Shown: piece after piece, positions 5,148 through 6,318 of the stretch
Layout: every line of letters begins with the position of its first letter
Position numbering within the stretch: position 1 is the first letter of the stretch
Assembly (NCBI GenBank): GCA_946615785.1
Contig: CAMOIA010000097.1
Location: forward strand, 1-6,318
DNA length: 6,318 nucleotides
Direction: 5' to 3'
DNA from: an uncultured Clostridia bacterium
GTDB lineage: Bacteria > Bacillota > Clostridia > Christensenellales > Aristaeellaceae
Program-made: the position numbers and the translations under genes
Notes under the pieces: model-generated
What the model saw: only the letters and a program-made list of their open reading frames with translations
Told to the model about the DNA's origin: nothing
Database searches by the model: none

Positions 5148-6318
5148 TCAGTCCGTCCTTCTCCAGCGCAAGAATCGTTTTCAGATCGTCTTCAAGCGTT
5201 TTTCTGTCCGGTGAGGTCAGGTAAATCATGCCTCCGTTGGAATCCAGATCGGTCGTCTTCGGATAAACGCAGTGTTCGCCGTTCTCAATCGCATATGCAA
5301 AGCTTTTCAGGGCTGACAGGCGCTCTTTGATTTTCACCTTTTCCACAAAAATGGGCGCGTCCAGACAGATCTGCTTGACAGCGGCACCCTGTTTGAGCCG
5401 CATTCGTTCCGGATACAGCGCCAGAAACGGCTTCTGATCCATCAAATAAGCATCGAGCGCGACAGCAGTTTCGTGGTTTTGCATCACCTGGTCCTGAAAT
5501 GCGGATTTCTGGAACGCGCCGGCGGGACGTGCGTTGACTTCAATCAGGACCGGGCCCTTTTCGTCCACTACAAATTCGCTGTGGCACGGCCCGTATTGAA
5601 CGCCAAGACAGTTCAGGACCTGAAAGCCGTAATCGACCAGTTCCCGCATCGCCCGGTCATCCGCGGAAACATACAGATCCGTGTCGTATATTTTTCCGAA
5701 GCCTTCGCACATTCGCTTGATATACTTCATTCCAAACAGGGCCACATGTCTGCCCCCGCAGGAAACGGTATCCAAAGCATATTCCTGCCCGTCGATGTAT
5801 TCCTGGATGATGATCTTCTCGTTTTCTCTTTTGCGGCTCCTGATAAACTGTTCATTGATGCGGTACGCCCTCTTTACCTCGGGTTCCGATCTGCAGATAA
5901 ACACATTGACGGAACCCGCGGCCTGCGAAGGCTTGACGACCGCCTTTTTCCCGGGTTCCTTTCTGAAAAAGGCGGCTGCTTCTTCTGCCGAATGAACCGC
6001 CAAGCTTCTGACGCAGCGAAGGCCCGACAGCCTCAGCGTTTCCTGCATGACAAATTTGTCCCGCAGGTTCCAAAGGGTGCTGAACGGATTGCTCCTTAAG
6101 CCCAGATCGGAAGAAAGGCGCATGGCAAGCGCCAGGCCCGGATCAGAGCCCGGAACAATCAAAGCGGGTGAAAGCGCTCCGATCCTTTTCAGCGTTACAT
6201 GGTAATCTCTGTCTGCCATGATGACGCGCGGGATGGGATCGCCGTTAAAGGCATATGCCCTGTTATTGATTTTTCGGATCTCTTCCCGTTCTTCTTCCGG
6301 GGCGTAAAGCTCCAGAAG
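5119..6318 (-). CDS. ATP-grasp carboxylate-amine ligase, N-terminus outside the window
   Basis: The frame is open from the upper window edge, and 399 residues are visible. The ATG at 6219 is internal: 33 conserved-looking residues precede it in frame (starting LLELYAPEEEREEIRKINNR), and there is no ribosome site at it. Counting from Met-6219, the pre-ATP-grasp end GSDPGLALAMRLSSDLGL (24-41) is typical of BacD/DdaF-like amino-acid ligases. It is followed by DKFVMQE (54-60), the ATP-lysine motif VVKPSQAAGSVNV (94-106), the hinge IIIQEYIDGQEYALD (136-150) and the metal site HSEF (213-216) with IEVNARPAG (226-234, Glu227/Asn229). The family activates a carboxylate as an acyl-phosphate and couples it to an amine, commonly making dipeptides. 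All catalytic landmarks are present, so the enzyme should be active. It overlaps the gamma-glutamyl ligase gene by 29 bases, and both probably act in the same cytoplasmic pathway. The actual substrates cannot be deduced. Confidence 0.92.
   Translation of the reverse strand, partial: LLELYAPEEEREEIRKINNRAYAFNGDPIPRVIMADRDYHVTLKRIGALSPALIVPGSDPGLALAMRLSSDLGLRSNPFSTLWNLRDKFVMQETLRLSGLRCVRSLAVHSAEEAAAFFRKEPGKKAVVKPSQAAGSVNVFICRSEPEVKRAYRINEQFIRSRKRENEKIIIQEYIDGQEYALDTVSCGGRHVALFGMKYIKRMCEGFGKIYDTDLYVSADDRAMRELVDYGFQVLNCLGVQYGPCHSEFVVDEKGPVLIEVNARPAGAFQKSAFQDQVMQNHETAVALDAYLMDQKPFLALYPERMRLKQGAAVKQICLDAPIFVEKVKIKERLSALKSFAYAIENGEHCVYPKTTDLDSNGGMIYLTSPDRKTLEDDLKTILALEKDGLNELFDWHRA
5156..5164 (-). 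promoter_or_regulatory. Ribosome binding site of the gamma-glutamyl ligase inside the ATP-grasp gene
   Basis: GGAGAAGGA on the minus strand ends 8 nt before ATG 5147 and lies within the last codons of the ATP-grasp gene. It supports the overlapping start and tight operon structure. Confidence 0.7.

Noticed and set aside
4581..6099. Plus-strand open frames 4581-5330 and 5473-6099
   Set aside because: Both are antisense to the ligase genes, with no recognisable protein family in them.
6217..6219. ATG at 6219 as the true start of the ATP-grasp gene
   Set aside because: The frame stays open to the window edge with plausible protein sequence before it, and no Shine-Dalgarno site stands upstream, so the real start is outside the window.
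5119..6318. Assignment of the ATP-grasp protein as glutathione synthetase (GshB)
   Set aside because: Its motifs look more like BacD/DdaF-type amino-acid ligases than GshB, and adjacency to a GshA-like gene alone is not enough to name it.

Overview
The window is a compact, AT/GC-balanced bacterial segment with every supported gene on the minus strand. I infer a Bacillota (Clostridia-type) host from three things: a LoaP-type NusG paralogue, purine-rich Shine-Dalgarno sites (GGGAGG, GGAGAAGGA) and a near-consensus sigma-A promoter. I cannot name a genus. Both window ends cut through genes.

Read in the direction of transcription (high to low coordinates), the first unit is a tight operon of three genes. 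They are an ATP-grasp carboxylate-amine ligase (N-terminus outside the window), a glutamate-cysteine-ligase-like enzyme overlapping it by 29 bases, and an MFS transporter joined by an ATGA stop/start overlap. The transporter carries an extra C-terminal cytosolic domain that resembles a degenerate GHKL/anti-sigma-type ATPase. Two peptide-bond-type ligases plus a transporter suggest synthesis and export of a small gamma-glutamyl or dipeptide-like compound. That product is inference. The operon ends at a clear intrinsic terminator at about 2452-2472.

The second unit starts just after that terminator. A strong extended -10 promoter (2368-2396) drives a leader of about 240 nt with at least three predicted stem-loops, including one at the very 5' end capped by a GUAA tetraloop. 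The leader is followed by loaP, a 172-aa NusG-family processive antiterminator. About 320 nt later comes a nearly complete DegT/DnrJ/EryC1/StrS-type sugar aminotransferase whose last few codons are cut off by the window edge. LoaP proteins usually sit at the head of long polysaccharide or natural-product operons. The aminotransferase is therefore probably the first structural gene of a surface-glycan or amino-sugar cluster that continues beyond position 1.

The loaP-aminotransferase gap holds two stem-loops close to the aminotransferase ribosome site, which are candidate LoaP RNA targets. It also holds coding-like stretches in three different frames that could be a tiny frameshifted or decayed gene. 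No tRNA, rRNA, CRISPR array, insertion sequence or long repeat was seen. All sizeable plus-strand open frames are antisense shadows of the genes above.
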